Positions 28,260 to 38,345 are shown, counted from the first letter of the stretch. The stretch is DNA of 64,000 nucleotides from Paenibacillus sp. DMB20 (GCF_000987955.1 NZ_LAZU01000033.1:18686-82685), one strand, 5' to 3'. Notes: generated by a model from the sequence alone, not told the origin. Numbers and translations are program-made.

Positions 28260-29001
28260 TTATGCATATTTCGGCTGTCCCAGCCATACTTCCGTACTGT
28301 AAGGTACCGTAATCACGCCATTTGAAGCCATATCGTTAAATCGTTGTTTATGCGCTTTTTGAAAAGATACGAACCAAGCGTCGCTTTCATCCGGCGCTTC
28401 CATCCCGGAGATCACTGCCCCCCCAGTATTCATCCCATGTCTCGTTCAGCTCTTGTTTGAATAAATATCGGCTTGGTGCGGAGTCTCCATAAAAATATTG
28501 GACCGGTTCCTGATGCCTTGTTGCAGCTAACCGTTTGTTGTATTGATCAACGTTACATACACGCATGGTGTCTCGCAGAAAATGATCATCATCCTGATAG
28601 GAGAAAATGGCCAACATTCCATTCGGCTTCAGTATTCTTTTAAATTCTTTTATCGAGCTTTCCGGTTGAAACCGGTGGTAAGCATTGGCCGCCACGATTA
28701 AATCAATGGAATGATCAAGCAGCTTGGTATTCTCAGCCATTCCATCTATGTATTCAAGATCCTGTCTTTTTCCAATTAAATCTTGGGCAAGATTGCGCAT
28801 CTCAAAATCAGGTTCTATCGCAAATATCTTCTTAACGTTTCCTACAAAATGCTTTGTCAAAAGTCCGGTTCCGGCACCGATATCGGCAACTATTCCTTGG
28901 CTGACATTCGCGGCATCGATGATGAACTTGCTGGCTGCGATTGAATAAGGCAATCGATACTTTGCATATTGCCCAGCCTTCTCACGCGTCATTTTATTCA
29001 T
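28260..29001 (-). CDS. SAM-dependent methyltransferase, frameshifted at a G7 run
   Basis: The N-terminal 200 residues have KYRLPYSIAASKFIID, motif I GIVADIGAGTGLLTKHF, motif II FAIEPDFEMRN, motif IV LDHSIDLIVAANAYHRF and LKPNGMLAIFSYQ. A G7 run near 28418 breaks the frame. Dropping one G gives YWGAVISGMEAPDESDAWF and a C-terminus to the stop at 28260, total ~246 aa. Complete and probably functional if the G7 is an error. Target unknown. Confidence 0.85.
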
Positions 29002-29183
29002 GGTTTAGCCTCCTTCCAATAGGTGGTCCCCTGTTCCATTTCGCCGGTTTCATGATCTCTTAAAGTGACGTCACTTCTGTTATATTCGTAAATATTTGTT
29101 CCTGGATCTAAGCTTTACGTGAACCAAGTACGCATAGAAATAATAGAAAGCGCGACTTCTTGATTCAAATCAACTCACTTCCC

Positions 29184-29737
29184 TTAAAACTCTTGATTAA
29201 ACCTCCCCATAATCATCGTATTATAGTATTTGCCGTCGGAAAGAAGTTTATCATTTCTTAAGATCCCTTCGATTTCAAAACCAAATCGTTTATACAACTC
29301 GATGGCTTTTACGTTTGTTTCCAATACGTTCAACGTCATTTTTTTTGATCCCATTGGAGTCGGCCCAGGAAACAGATTCTTTCAAAAGATTTTTTTCCGA
29401 TGCCGTATCCCCAGTACTCTTTAATTACGCATACTCCGAATTCAACTTTATGAGCGAATCTCTTCAATTCATTTCCTTGACAGCGTGAAAACCCGACGAT
29501 CCGATGATTGACAACCGCAACTAGAAACAAGTTTCTTGATTTCTCGGTATCCGTTTGAACAATATGCTCAAATCCTGATGCATCGATGAAGGCCTCACCG
29601 CTTTCCCTATCCATGTTTTCGGTTTCCCCGTCAATTTGCAATCTCAGGGCAGACAAAACTTTTGCGTCTTCTTTAGTTGCCGACCTTACGATATAACTTA
29701 ATCCGTTAACATTAAAATCCCGTTGGTTAATGATCAT
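29184..29737 (-). CDS. GNAT family N-acetyltransferase, two homopolymer frameshifts
   Basis: Start ATG 29737 with GGAG upstream; YIVRSATKEDAKVLSALRLQ, and motif A VEFGVCVIKEYWGYGIGK. An A7 run (about 29390) and an A8 run (29339-29346) break the frame. Dropping one base from each gives GKNLLKESVSWADSNGIKKM then NVKAIELYKRFGFEIEGILR and a stop at 29184. The repaired protein is a complete ~183-residue RimJ/RimL-type GNAT. Confidence 0.83.
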
Positions 29738-29789
29738 AATCAATCTCCATATCAAAAATAGATTTTTCAGACATTCAGCTAAGAAGCTG

Positions 29790-30480
29790 TTATGAGAAGT
29801 GGCTTTGAGTCGCTTTATACTTCTTCATATCCAATGGATACCATAGGACATGAAACAGGATATGGACGATAAAAGCCGAAATTATACCGTATCTCCAAAA
29901 AAAGGAATCCGCAGAATAAAGATACCCATAAATTCCCAAGCAGTGCTGAAGCGACAAACAAAAAGGATGGTTTGCATCCAGCCTGAATATTACCCGGAAT
30001 ATGAAGTAAACCAAACGATATCCCGGTTAATAAAAGACTTAGCCAAAAAGCTGTCGATGACGATTCAATAAAAAAGGACATTCCCCACAGAACTAAGCTT
30101 AGCAACCCCCATCTAAACAATACTTCTTCGACAATTCCCCCTGAAGTTATTCTAGTCCATAAACCTAACCGATTTCTTAGCATTTCGGATATTTGTACTG
30201 TTTTATCATCTAGATTGGGCCTTATCAAGAAGTAATAACTGGACATCCAAACCAAAGAACAAATCATACCGCCAACTATTCCCCAAATGAATTGATCTAA
30301 TATCGATTGCAGATTGAATTCATTGTTGATTATTCCTTCTATAAAAGGATCTCGAAGACCAACCTCCGGTCCCATATAAGCCCCTGCGGCAGAAGCCAAC
30401 GCGACCAGAAATAAGGTTTGAATGAACACAATCATAAATATAGCTTGTTTGGATGTCGTTTTTATTTTCAGGTACTTCAT
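29790..30480 (-). CDS. CPBP-family intramembrane metalloprotease (Abi/CAAX-type), frameshifted
   Basis: About seven TM segments with the CPBP active-site motifs GGIVEEVLFRWG (EExxxR) and SFGLLHIPG (FxxxH). A T7 run (minus strand, about 29899-29905) breaks the frame; dropping one T gives GFLFWRYGIISAFIVHILF and the stop at 29790. The N-terminal boundary is uncertain: a second frame with a hydrophobic segment (MVNVILFLIMVFISIPGILL) overlaps upstream. Members process prenylated or bacteriocin-related peptides, or act in self-immunity; role here unknown. Confidence 0.82.
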
Positions 30481-30569
30481 ATAGTGACTTGCTTGACTGA
30501 ACGCTCATTAGTAAAATGCCAGGAATACTTATGAATACCATGATTAGAAAAAGTATAACGTTTACCATT

Positions 30570-31244
30570 TTAGTTCCTCATTTCTTCGTTGCTTACAATA
30601 AATCTTTTTAATTCTCTTATGTCTGTGATTTCTGCACTAGGGCATACCCCCATCTTCTTCATCGTTTCAGCATCCCCCTGATACGAAATAAAACGAATGC
30701 CGGCTTCAGTCGATGCCTTTCCGTCTATCCAAGAATCTCCGACGGATACCCATTCTTCGGCCGTAAAATTCTCATAACGTTGTAATACATAAAGAAATCC
30801 ATCAGGGGATGGCTTTAGCGACTTCATCAGCTCCCTGCCGACAACGCAATCGAAATATTCAAGAATGCCGTTTTTTCTTAATGCACCTTCTGCAGCTTCG
30901 ATAGAGTTGTTCGTAACGACAACCATGCAGTACCTATCATGCAACTCTTCAAGAATTTCAATAACCCCCGACTCAAGATCGGCATCTTGCATACCCCTAA
31001 CCTCATACCTTTTCGGAATCTCCCACATTTCTTTAACCAATGCATCCGTCATCCGGTTGGTTATTGCGGCTTCCGCAATGATGGTTGATGAGGTATGGTT
31101 CGAAATATCCAGTTCAGCAGGAAGTATCCCATGAGAAACCAGGTATTTAAATGTCTCATTTTTCATGGAATGAAAATCAATGCTTGATCGCAATATGGTA
31201 TTGTCCATATCAAATATGATGCCTTTAATCTTTTTGTTCTTCAT
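30570..31244 (-). CDS. HAD-superfamily hydrolase
   Basis: About 224 residues. HAD motif I GIIFDMDNTILRSS (nucleophile Asp), motif II VVVTNNS, motif III lysine in LMKSLKPSPDGFLY and motif IV VSVGDSWIDGKA are all present. The cap between motifs I and II is helical (C1 type). GGAGGG lies nine bases before ATG 31244. It is a phosphoglycolate phosphatase/beta-phosphoglucomutase-like hydrolase of unknown substrate. Confidence 0.87.
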   Translation of the reverse strand: MKNKKIKGIIFDMDNTILRSSIDFHSMKNETFKYLVSHGILPAELDISNHTSSTIIAEAAITNRMTDALVKEMWEIPKRYEVRGMQDADLESGVIEILEELHDRYCMVVVTNNSIEAAEGALRKNGILEYFDCVVGRELMKSLKPSPDGFLYVLQRYENFTAEEWVSVGDSWIDGKASTEAGIRFISYQGDAETMKKMGVCPSAEITDIRELKRFIVSNEEMRN

Positions 31245-31310
31245 CAATATCAACCCTCCAACTAAACCTGTTGATTCCCGGCAATGGGCCCCATCTCTAC
31301 GGCAAACCCA

Positions 31311-31433
31311 CGTTGATTCGGATATAAAAAGGTTCCCTTTCGTGAAACAGTTGACCGCTTTTGAAGGGCTGGATTCATCTGTTTACGAGTCGGGAACCTT
31401 TAATGCCAACCAGAATCGCATCTCGAAATGCTT
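31311..31433 (+). mobile_element. IS110-family transposase remnant
   Basis: A plus-strand stretch encodes FPFVKQLTAFEGLDSSVYES followed by GTFNANQNRISK, recognisable as the C-terminal (Transposase_20) segment of IS110/IS116/IS902-type transposases. No start, catalytic DEDD domain or ends are visible. The segment is flanked by AAAGGTTCCC/GGGAACCTTT repeats (31328, 31388). Confidence 0.6.
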
Positions 31434-31477
31434 TTATGCAATGTCTCCGGAGTTGAGTAGCGGTACCGAATTACCGA

Positions 31478-31915
31478 TTAAAAACTATACTTCGCCAGCA
31501 TTTCTCCCCAAGGAGCTATTCCTTGTTCTACAAATCCTAGCTTCGCATATAGTTTCTGTGCTTGAGTGTTCTCAGGATCATAACCGAGTAGTATGACATC
31601 CGTTCTGTCTTCCCTGTTGTGAATATCATCAATAACCAACTTCATCGCTTGTACGCCATACCCTCGTCCTTGAAAACGTTCATCAATCATGAATCTGTAT
31701 ATCCAATAGTTACTGTCATCAAGATCTAATCCATACATTGAAAAGCCTATTAACATCTCTTCAAAATAAATGGCTTTCGCCACAAAACCGGGTAAAAATT
31801 GAACTTCCGCAATCGAATATAGATTAGAGGCAATAAAATCTTCTTGTTCTTGTCTAGGCTTCAATTCAATGCAATCTTCCCAATTATCCTTATCAATCGC
31901 TCTTAAAGTAATCAT
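31478..31915 (-). CDS. GNAT acetyltransferase, BltD/PaiA-like
   Basis: 145 residues with MITLRAIDKDNWEDCIELKP at the N-terminus, motif A YRFMIDERFQGRGYGVQAM and DPENTQAQKLYAKLGF. The N-terminal pattern and length are those of spermine/spermidine acetyltransferases (BltD) of Bacillus. The polyamine substrate is inferred from resemblance only. Confidence 0.83.
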   Translation of the reverse strand: MITLRAIDKDNWEDCIELKPRQEQEDFIASNLYSIAEVQFLPGFVAKAIYFEEMLIGFSMYGLDLDDSNYWIYRFMIDERFQGRGYGVQAMKLVIDDIHNREDRTDVILLGYDPENTQAQKLYAKLGFVEQGIAPWGEMLAKYSF

Positions 31916-32101
31916 AAATCGGACTCCTCCATAGTTGTAGAGAAATCCTAGGTTGAGGACTCTCTACTCATTATTTTGACATCACCGGCAGGACAATAGT
32001 GTAATAAGTACTCATATCACATCACTCCTCTCAAAATATCTCTCAAGGTTTTACGCTCGCATCAACTTCGTCCCTTGGAGTTTGTTTGCCATAAATCCTG
32101 T

Positions 32102-32567
32102 TTATTTCTTCGGATAATAGATCTCCGTCATTCCATTAGGTTGCAGTGTGTCGTTAAATGTTTCATATCTTGGTTTAACAGTATCTAATCCATACTTCTT
32201 CTGATGATCCTGGTCGCAAAAATACTGCCAAAATGAACATATGTGCTTCTCCTCAAATCGAAATACTTCATATTCTTCTTCAGGGAGTGTTAAAGAGACC
32301 ATCCCTTCAGGTACTTCTCTGATATGGCTTACTATCAATCCTACAGTCATTTTAGATCCATGATCATGAATTACCATGTATGTATTATTATCCATTATTT
32401 GATCCTGGATTTCATCCTTTCGGGCATCAAGAGTTGCAAAAAGATGTTTTTTCATCTTCATACGATTGTGGGAGTTGATTTTGCACTCCGATCAATAGCC
32501 GCTTCCCGAAACGTTCCCGTCTAACTGTCCACAATTCTTCCATATTTACAGTGTTTTGTTCAGACAT
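32102..32567 (-). CDS. GyrI-like/AraC effector-binding-domain protein, frameshifted
   Basis: ATG 32567 begins MSEQNTVNMEELWTVRRERF. An A6 run near 32450 breaks the frame; dropping one A gives YEDEKHLFATLDARKDEIQD. The rest has VSLTLPEEEYEVFRFEEKHI and a C-terminal GMTEIYYPKK. Together ~154 residues of the small-molecule-binding GyrI-like fold, which sequesters drugs or acts as effector domain. No DNA-binding part is present. Confidence 0.62.
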
Positions 32568-32632
32568 TCATATCACCTATTATATGAGAATAAATTTATG
32601 AATCATCACTGGCTCTTAATTCCTGATTTCAT

Positions 32633-33248
32633 TCACCCAACCAAGTCTTGCAATTCGAAATATGCGTCCTTAAGCCAAGGATGAACAACTCTAAGGTTTT
32701 CTCGCTGTTCCCATAAAAAATTAATGTATTCAAATGCGGCATGGTTCAATGAATGCTCGAGTTGCATCATCATCTGATCCAAATATGGTGGTGTGCCGCT
32801 CTGATCCCACTCTATTTTATCTGCAACAAATAAGACCTTATCTAATAAAGTCGAATCCTTTTTTTAATGTCGTGTGACAACCGACTGCATGAAGAATTTC
32901 CTCATCCTTAATATTAAATAGGTCTTTGGCCATTTCCTTCGAAATCTTCTGATGAATGATCATCGGAAAAATTTCTTCTTCCGGCAGTATTTCGATGCCT
33001 AGTTGTTGTGAAACATGAATCCTTGCATCGTTAGAAAAGACAGCGCTAATATCATGCAAGTATCCGGCAATTTCAGCAGAATCCATATTTGCATTGAATC
33101 TTTGAGCAATCTTTCTCGCTGCCTCCCCGACCTTAATACAATGGTCCGCAGTCTTCGGACATTTATTGTTTATTAAGAAGTTATGTATGTCCTCTCTAAG
33201 GTTTCCTGTTAAAGTATGTAAAACGAGGTTATCATATACTGGCTTCAT
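32633..33248 (-). CDS. HD-domain hydrolase, YqeK-like, frameshifted
   Basis: N-terminal frame: KCPKTADHCIKVGEAARKIA, AEIAGYLHDISAVF (HD motif) and IHQKISKEMAKDLFNIKDEE. An A7 run (minus strand, about 32862-32868) breaks it; dropping one A gives TTLKKDSTLLDKVLFVADKI followed by a helical C-terminus to the stop at 32633, total ~204 aa. This matches YqeK-type symmetrical Ap4A hydrolases. It is not next to the usual nadD/rsfS neighbours, so it is a paralogue. Confidence 0.8.
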
Positions 33249-33265
33249 GAGTAAACCCCCTTTAA

Positions 33266-33559
33266 TTAAGAAGGAATCTCTTCAAAATGTTCGACCGTAG
33301 GGAACGGCTCATAAAAATGGTGTAACAATTTCTTCCATTCTTGATACTCTACCGATTCCCGAAATCCTTTCGTGTGGTCTTCTAACGTTTCCCAACGGAC
33401 CAACAATATATATTTATTCTTGTCTTCTATGCATTTCCGTAATTCGTGGTTTATGTAACCTTTCATCTTGCAAATTATTCCCGCCGCCTGCTTAAAATTG
33501 TATTCGAAATCCTCTGTCAAACCTGGTTTGACTTGCAGCAATGCCACTTCAAGTATCAT
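33266..33559 (-). CDS. Antibiotic biosynthesis monooxygenase (ABM)-fold protein
   Basis: 97 residues: MILEVALLQVKPGLTEDFEY, KNKYILLVRWETLEDHTKGF and ESVEYQEWKKLLHHFYEPFP form the alpha/beta ferredoxin-like ABM dimer fold. Members may be haem-degrading or quinone monooxygenases or have no known enzymatic activity. Role unknown. Confidence 0.82.
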   Translation of the reverse strand: MILEVALLQVKPGLTEDFEYNFKQAAGIICKMKGYINHELRKCIEDKNKYILLVRWETLEDHTKGFRESVEYQEWKKLLHHFYEPFPTVEHFEEIPS

Positions 33560-33721
33560 TCTTATTTTTCCTTTTCCAGATATTATAGTGAGCGGCCGCG
33601 AAACGGTTAGTCGGTGCGGATGTGTTCCAGCAATCGCTTGCTCAATTTATCTTCTGGAACCGCGGCGGCTTGACCGACGATACTTTAACACATTGTTAGC
33701 TGAAGTTTTCTCCTGGGATAC

Positions 33722-33970
33722 TTAGAGCTTTGCATCCAGGTTTCGTCTAATTTCTTGAATTAATAGCTTCTTTTCATCCTCTGAAATTGCATCGGCTGAT
33801 AATTTCCGTGCTACAACAGGTAAAATCCATGGAGTAACTTCATCATAGGTAATTCCGGATAATTTCGTGTATTCATCCATAAAAATGTGGATTAAAGGCT
33901 CTCTTATGGAATCAAAAAAATCCAAAACACGCTCAGGGAGATCGGATGGCAATATCGCATATTTTACCAT
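33722..33970 (-). pseudogene. Phosphotransferase-family C-terminal remnant
   Basis: 82 residues resembling the C-terminal helices of aminoglycoside/choline-kinase-like phosphotransferases: DEYTKLSGITYDEVTPWILP then VVARKLSADAISEDEKKLL. The catalytic HGD and DFG region is missing. The 5' end fuses into the interrupted VOC gene. It is a remnant, not a working kinase. Confidence 0.55.
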
Positions 33971-34284
33971 AATAACATATATTCCATGTTTTTAAATAGG
34001 ATTCAATCGTATGATTCGGTAGCAGATTTAGTGATATCCCTTTAGAGTTCAGCCAATGGATTGACTCACTTACCTTATTTCCAGGGATATCAAATGCGAA
34101 ATGATAAAAGGGCTTATCTCCTGCCTTCTCAGATTGTTCAAAAGTCAAAAAAAGAACGGCCAACCTTCACTGTAAATGATTTATTTGTTCTTTCCACTAA
34201 GGTTAATCCAAAGGTACGAGTATAAAATTCTTCCTGTTCTTTTAAGTAATCCGTAAGGAGATTTACGCTTTGTATTTTCAACAA
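33933..34284 (-). pseudogene. VOC-family protein, frameshifted and 3' truncated
   Basis: From a TTG start near 34284 (GGAAGTGA upstream): KIQSVNLLTDYLKEQEEFYT, RTNKSFTVKVGRSF. A T7 run (minus strand, 34147-34153) breaks the frame; dropping one T gives FLTFEQSEKAGDKPFYHF and SESIHWLNSKGISLNLLPNH. After KTWN the expected metal-binding C-terminal strand is lost and the sequence runs directly into phosphotransferase remnant codons. A deletion joined the two genes. Confidence 0.62.
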
Positions 34285-34550
34285 TCTCACTTCCTTCCTA
34301 TTCATGTTCGATTTATCGTTCTTAAAGAGAGTATCCATGTTCATAACATAATCGTCAATATTTACATAATTAAACCACCCACTCTTCTCATTCAGGGTAG
34401 ATTCCATTCTTCTATTGCATCTTCAATCGAGGCGTTTCGGTATCAATCAAGTAACCCTGTTACTTTGACAATAAAGCTTGCTTTTCGGTATACTTGGTTC
34501 ATATTTCCAACTTTTGTGCCTTGAGCGAAGGGAAAGGAATGGGTATAGCC

Positions 34551-35319
34551 ATGAAGAACGAGTTGCTCCATATCGGTCCAATAACCATATATGGATATGG
34601 ATTGATGATTGCGATCGGTATTATTGCAGCCTATCAAGTCTTGGTAACGCGCGCGCAAAAAAGGCAAATAGAGCGTTCCCATATTTCCTCGATTACGCTT
34701 TGGGGACTAGTGGGTGGTTTTTTAGGCGCAAAAATCTTATATTGGATAACCCAAGGAAAAAATATAATCGATCATCCTGAAATATTATGGAATATGTCTA
34801 CAGGTTTTGTGGTATATGGTGGCATTTTGGGCGGAGTTCTCACGGGTTATATCTACTGCAGGTTGAAAGGCTTAAATTTCCTGCAGCTTCTCGATCTGTT
34901 TGTCCCCTCTATTGCCTTGGCCCAGGGGTTTGGAAGAATCGGATGCCTTCTGGCAGGCTGCTGTTATGGAGAAGTAGCGCATGGTTGGTTTGGCATTACC
35001 TTTCACGAATCTGAGTTTGCCCCAAACGAAGTGAAACTGATTCCTACTCAAATTCTTGAAAGTGTATTTAACTTTGGTCTCTTTTTTTGTACTGATTTAT
35101 TTGGCGAAAAGAAAGAAAACAAACGGATTCATAGCAAGTCTATATCTGCTTCTCTACAGTCTTGGTAGATTTGTGATCGAATTTTATCGAGGGGATATTA
35201 TTCGCGGCAGTGTTGGGATCCTGTCTACTTCACAATTTATATCGCTCCTGGTATTGGCAGCTACGTGCCTGGTCATGCTGGCGAAGACCTACCAAACCAT
35301 GAGACATCGGAATACTTAA
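34551..35319 (+). CDS. lgt: Prolipoprotein diacylglyceryl transferase, frameshifted
   Basis: The enzyme transfers diacylglyceryl to lipobox cysteines. Seven TM helices are predicted, with HIGPITIYGYGLMIAIGI, YGGILGGVLTGYIY and the Lgt signature ALAQGFGRIGCLLAGCCYG. A T7 run (35082-35088) breaks the frame; dropping one T gives FNFGLFFVLIYLAKRKK and a C-terminus to 35319. ATG 34551 or 34539 could be the start. It is one of the few plus-strand genes in the zone. As Paenibacillus has a housekeeping copy elsewhere, this may be a paralogue. Confidence 0.86.
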
Positions 35320-35508
35320 TCCCGGACATCCTACAATCCCTCCATTTAGCGCAGCTAGCTGATCGAGGACCATAACCTCGAAAGGCGTGAGCTGAATCCG
35401 CTTCTGCGCCAATTATTCATCTTGCAAACTAAAGGCAATTCCTATCGTATAGATGAGGTGTTTGATTATCGTACGGATGCTTGTATATGAGTGAATTCTT
35501 TTATATGT
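35320..35508. other. Spacer with no recognised gene
   Basis: The stretch between the lgt paralogue and the leucine-rich-repeat gene holds short open frames on both strands without starts. A plus-strand piece (LFILQTKGNSYRIDEVFDY, about 35404-35460) looks coding but I cannot name it. Confidence 0.35.
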
Positions 35509-36157
35509 TCATTCAGTTTTTTTTAAGTTACATTTGGGACAAATAAGACCTCCACGACTTACTCCTGATAATTTAACCTTCAAAGAGCCACACTTGTTGC
35601 ATTTCGAGTAGTTCACTTCATGAAACGGATTAAAATAAATACATTTTGTCATTGGTAAAAATCCTGACATTCTTGCAAAATCATGGATTGAAAATGTGTT
35701 ATCTGTTATAAATTCTTCTAGTCTGTTCATTTGTTCTAAGGGTTGCAGACCAAACTCGTGTACTCTAGCTTTCATTAAAGTCAATTTCTTTAATTTATAT
35801 AAAATACCTATAGGTTTAAGATTATTGAAAATTAAGGTTTTTCCGGATGAGTCCCAGCTCGGTAAAGACTCTAGATATAGTTCCTCGAGATTCGTCAAAT
35901 CTCCTAATCCGGACAAGTCATGAATTTGTGGAATATGTATCAATCTCAACTTTTTTTAAGTTTACTAACTCAGAAAGGTCGCTCAATTGACCTTTATCGA
36001 AAACAAAAATCTCAAGTTCAACTAAATTACTCAGTTTGGAAAGTTTACTATAGTCATTAATCTTACAATTCCAAATTTTTAATGATTCAATATCCGAATT
36101 ATGAAGCACTTCATCGAATTCTATTTGTGTTTTCTTTATTAATTCAACTTTCTTCAT
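35509..36157 (-). CDS. Leucine-rich-repeat protein with C-terminal zinc ribbon, frameshifted
   Basis: Repeats of ~22 residues (SKLSKLSNLVELEIFVFDKG, LSDLSELVNLKKLRLIHIPQ, LGDLTNLEELYLESLP, LYKLKKLTLMKARVH) fill the first ~150 residues. The C-terminus has two CxxC pairs (CNKCGS, CPKCN), a probable zinc ribbon. The frame breaks at an A7 run (minus strand, about 35952-35958); dropping one A joins NLKKLRLIHIPQI. Strongly AT-rich compared with flanking genes. No signal peptide, so probably cytoplasmic and protein-binding. Confidence 0.68.
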
Positions 36158-36248
36158 CGAATAAATCCTCTCAATTATTTAATGAACGTCAGCCATGCAT
36201 CGTAAATCCGTTATTTTATGATGTCAATGACGGCGGGTGGATCTTTAA

Positions 36249-36809
36249 TTAGTTAATTTCTGAAATATATTCATCTTTTAAAAGACCATAATATACAAGG
36301 TCCTCATATTGATCCAATTTTCTAACATGCTGTCTTAATAATCCTTCATATTTCATGCCTAATTTTATCATAATTTTTCCCGATGCAGGATTCTTTCCTA
36401 GATGACGTGCAAATATTCGGTTTAATTTCATTTCCTCAAATGCATATTTTACTATTCCTTTTGCTGCTTCGGTACAATATCCATTATTCTTATACTTTCT
36501 CCCAATCCAATATGCAAGCTCCCCATGACCAAACTTCTTATTGCATCCTATACTTATAGCGCCGATTAAATATTTTTCTTCTTTATGTACAATAGCTAAT
36601 TCAAGCGATCGATCCTCTTTAAAATTATCGATATGTGTTTCTATCCATTGTTCTGCTATCCCATCCTCATATGGATGCGGGATATATAATGTCATTTCAG
36701 CTATGTATTTATCGCCTGCTAATTCTTGAACTACTTTTGCATCATCTAAACTGAAAGGTCGTAAAATCAGTCTTTCTAATTGAATAGTCGGCAATTTTTT
36801 CATATACAA
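36249..36809 (-). CDS. GNAT acetyltransferase, RimJ/RimL type
   Basis: 186 residues with IQLERLILRPFSLDDAKVVQ, ELAYWIGRKYKNNGYCTEAA (motif A, NNGYCT in place of QGxGxG) and YAFEEMKLNRIFARHLGKNP then SGKIMIKLGMKYEG. It is the ribosomal-protein/small-molecule acetyltransferase subfamily. Complete. Confidence 0.87.
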   Translation of the reverse strand: MYMKKLPTIQLERLILRPFSLDDAKVVQELAGDKYIAEMTLYIPHPYEDGIAEQWIETHIDNFKEDRSLELAIVHKEEKYLIGAISIGCNKKFGHGELAYWIGRKYKNNGYCTEAAKGIVKYAFEEMKLNRIFARHLGKNPASGKIMIKLGMKYEGLLRQHVRKLDQYEDLVYYGLLKDEYISEIN

Positions 36810-36966
36810 TCTCCCGCTTAATCTATAATTTTGATATCAAACCCGCTCGCAGTGTATATACATTTTTAGGCGATGCACTGCGATGATTGACTTACAAAAA
36901 GTCTTCCAAGTATAGCTCTGCAGGTTTGCATTTTTTACCTTTTGATTCTATGTACCAAGTTTATAG

Positions 36967-37480
36967 TTAATTGTTAGATGACGTTTCAAAATCCTTAAAA
37001 TTACATCGCCAATCCGTCACAAACGCCGGATAATATCCTACCCGGTAAGCTACTCTTTGTGAGGCGATATTACTTGAGATCACATCGTAAGTTGGTACAC
37101 AACCACGATTTAATACTTCAAAGGTTAAGCTGTTTACAAGATAAGTTGCCAATCCCAAATGACGGTATTCAGGAAGTACCTCAATACCAATTTGCCACAT
37201 CTTTGCACTCACATTACACGCCCCGGCCATGCTAACAATTTTACCATTTTGCTTGGCAAGTACGAACAATACAGTCTGATAAGGATGATTTATATTAGAT
37301 ATAATTGCATTATCAAGTCCTTCAAGCCCCAATAACTTGGAAACCTCATCCTTCTCAACACTTTCATATGTAAAATTGGCTGGCGGTGACAATGGCTTTA
37401 TTTTTTCTAAATCAGGGAGAAAATGAAGGTAGAGTCCTCTAATAAATGGTGAATTGCCTATACAAATTACTTTATAAGAA
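36967..37480 (-). pseudogene. GNAT acetyltransferase, 5'-truncated
   Basis: The C-terminal GNAT domain is clear: MWQIGIEVLPEYRHLGLATY and TYDVISSNIASQRVAYRVGY. The frame is open upstream to about 37480 (KVICIGNSPFIRGLYLHFLP), without a start, and collides with the end of another GNAT remnant. Relatives of this type are ~250 residues. The first ~80-100 are missing and the join is probably a deletion scar. Confidence 0.65.
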
Positions 37481-37654
37481 TTCTTTTTTCATATAGTAGT
37501 GTGTATGTCGTCCTGCATTATCTATAATTCCGTAAATTTCAAATCCTTCATTCTTATAAAAATCCAAAGCTTGAACTCGTGCTTCCCCATGTATATTGTT
37601 TTTCCTATCTGACTCCAAAACAGGACGTCGGTACAAAGACCTTGTCTTAAACAT
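37472..37654 (-). pseudogene. GNAT C-terminal remnant
   Basis: 60 residues with ARVQALDFYKNEGFEIYGII and HTHYYMKKEFL, the typical motif-B end of a GNAT. Motif A is missing. It abuts the truncated GNAT at 36967. Confidence 0.6.
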
Positions 37655-37657
37655 AAA

Positions 37658-38212
37658 TTACTTACTCAGATTCACTATGCTTTGTATGACTGACTTAATT
37701 TCAGTAGAATCTTTAATTACAAATAAGTAGTTTGCTTCTCCTTGTTTAGGATCAGATATATCCTCTTTTTCAGATTCTGTGGTTTGTCTATTCAGTACTT
37801 CCATAAAACTTGAGGCAGTCCGAAATATAGATTTACTGCGCTGACTTGCATGTACACGCTCTTGAAGAATGGAATCAGGAAGATCAAAATGAACCAGTAC
37901 ACTTTTAAAATCCTTATCATGAAAATAAGTGAGCAGTTCCGAACGGCCTTTAAAATTGCGGTTTGAATTACTAAGTATGAGATGAAAATCTGTCCTCTGT
38001 ACAGCATAATCAACAATTGTATTTGTAATAGCATATTTGATCGTATTCGGTCCTTTTAAGGGGCGTAATGATGCATAGTATGTATTAACGAATTCAGCAT
38101 GGTTGTCTTGATCAATCACAATTGAATTCTTCAATTGTTGTTCTAGTTCTTTTGCAAATGTTGTTTTTCCACTATGGGTCTTGCCTACTGTTATAATGAC
38201 AAGTCGTTTCAA
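37658..38212 (-). CDS. P-loop kinase/ATPase (zeta-toxin/gluconate-kinase-like)
   Basis: 184 residues with Walker A IITVGKTHSGKTTFAKEL at the N-terminus, a Walker-B-like DFHLILSNSN and LVHFDLPDSILQERVHASQR, which suggests an arginine-rich lid of the nucleoside/shikimate kinase fold. It is therefore a small-molecule kinase or uncharacterised AAA_33 ATPase. The neighbours are GNAT remnants. Substrate unknown. Confidence 0.72.
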   Translation of the reverse strand: MKRLVIITVGKTHSGKTTFAKELEQQLKNSIVIDQDNHAEFVNTYYASLRPLKGPNTIKYAITNTIVDYAVQRTDFHLILSNSNRNFKGRSELLTYFHDKDFKSVLVHFDLPDSILQERVHASQRSKSIFRTASSFMEVLNRQTTESEKEDISDPKQGEANYLFVIKDSTEIKSVIQSIVNLSK

Positions 38213-38345
38213 TAACAGTCCCCCAATTTATTAGGTATCCTAATAACCTCCAGATGTTAATTGATGTTTGGCGCGGATTCCCTCGTATTATTTTTCCATT
38301 ATTTCAATTATATCTGCGTCTATATAACTATCAAATTCAATAGCT

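Noticed and set aside
35320..35508. Possible transposase or regulator piece after lgt
   Set aside because: Short coding-like pieces were seen but could not be assigned to a family; no inverted repeats.
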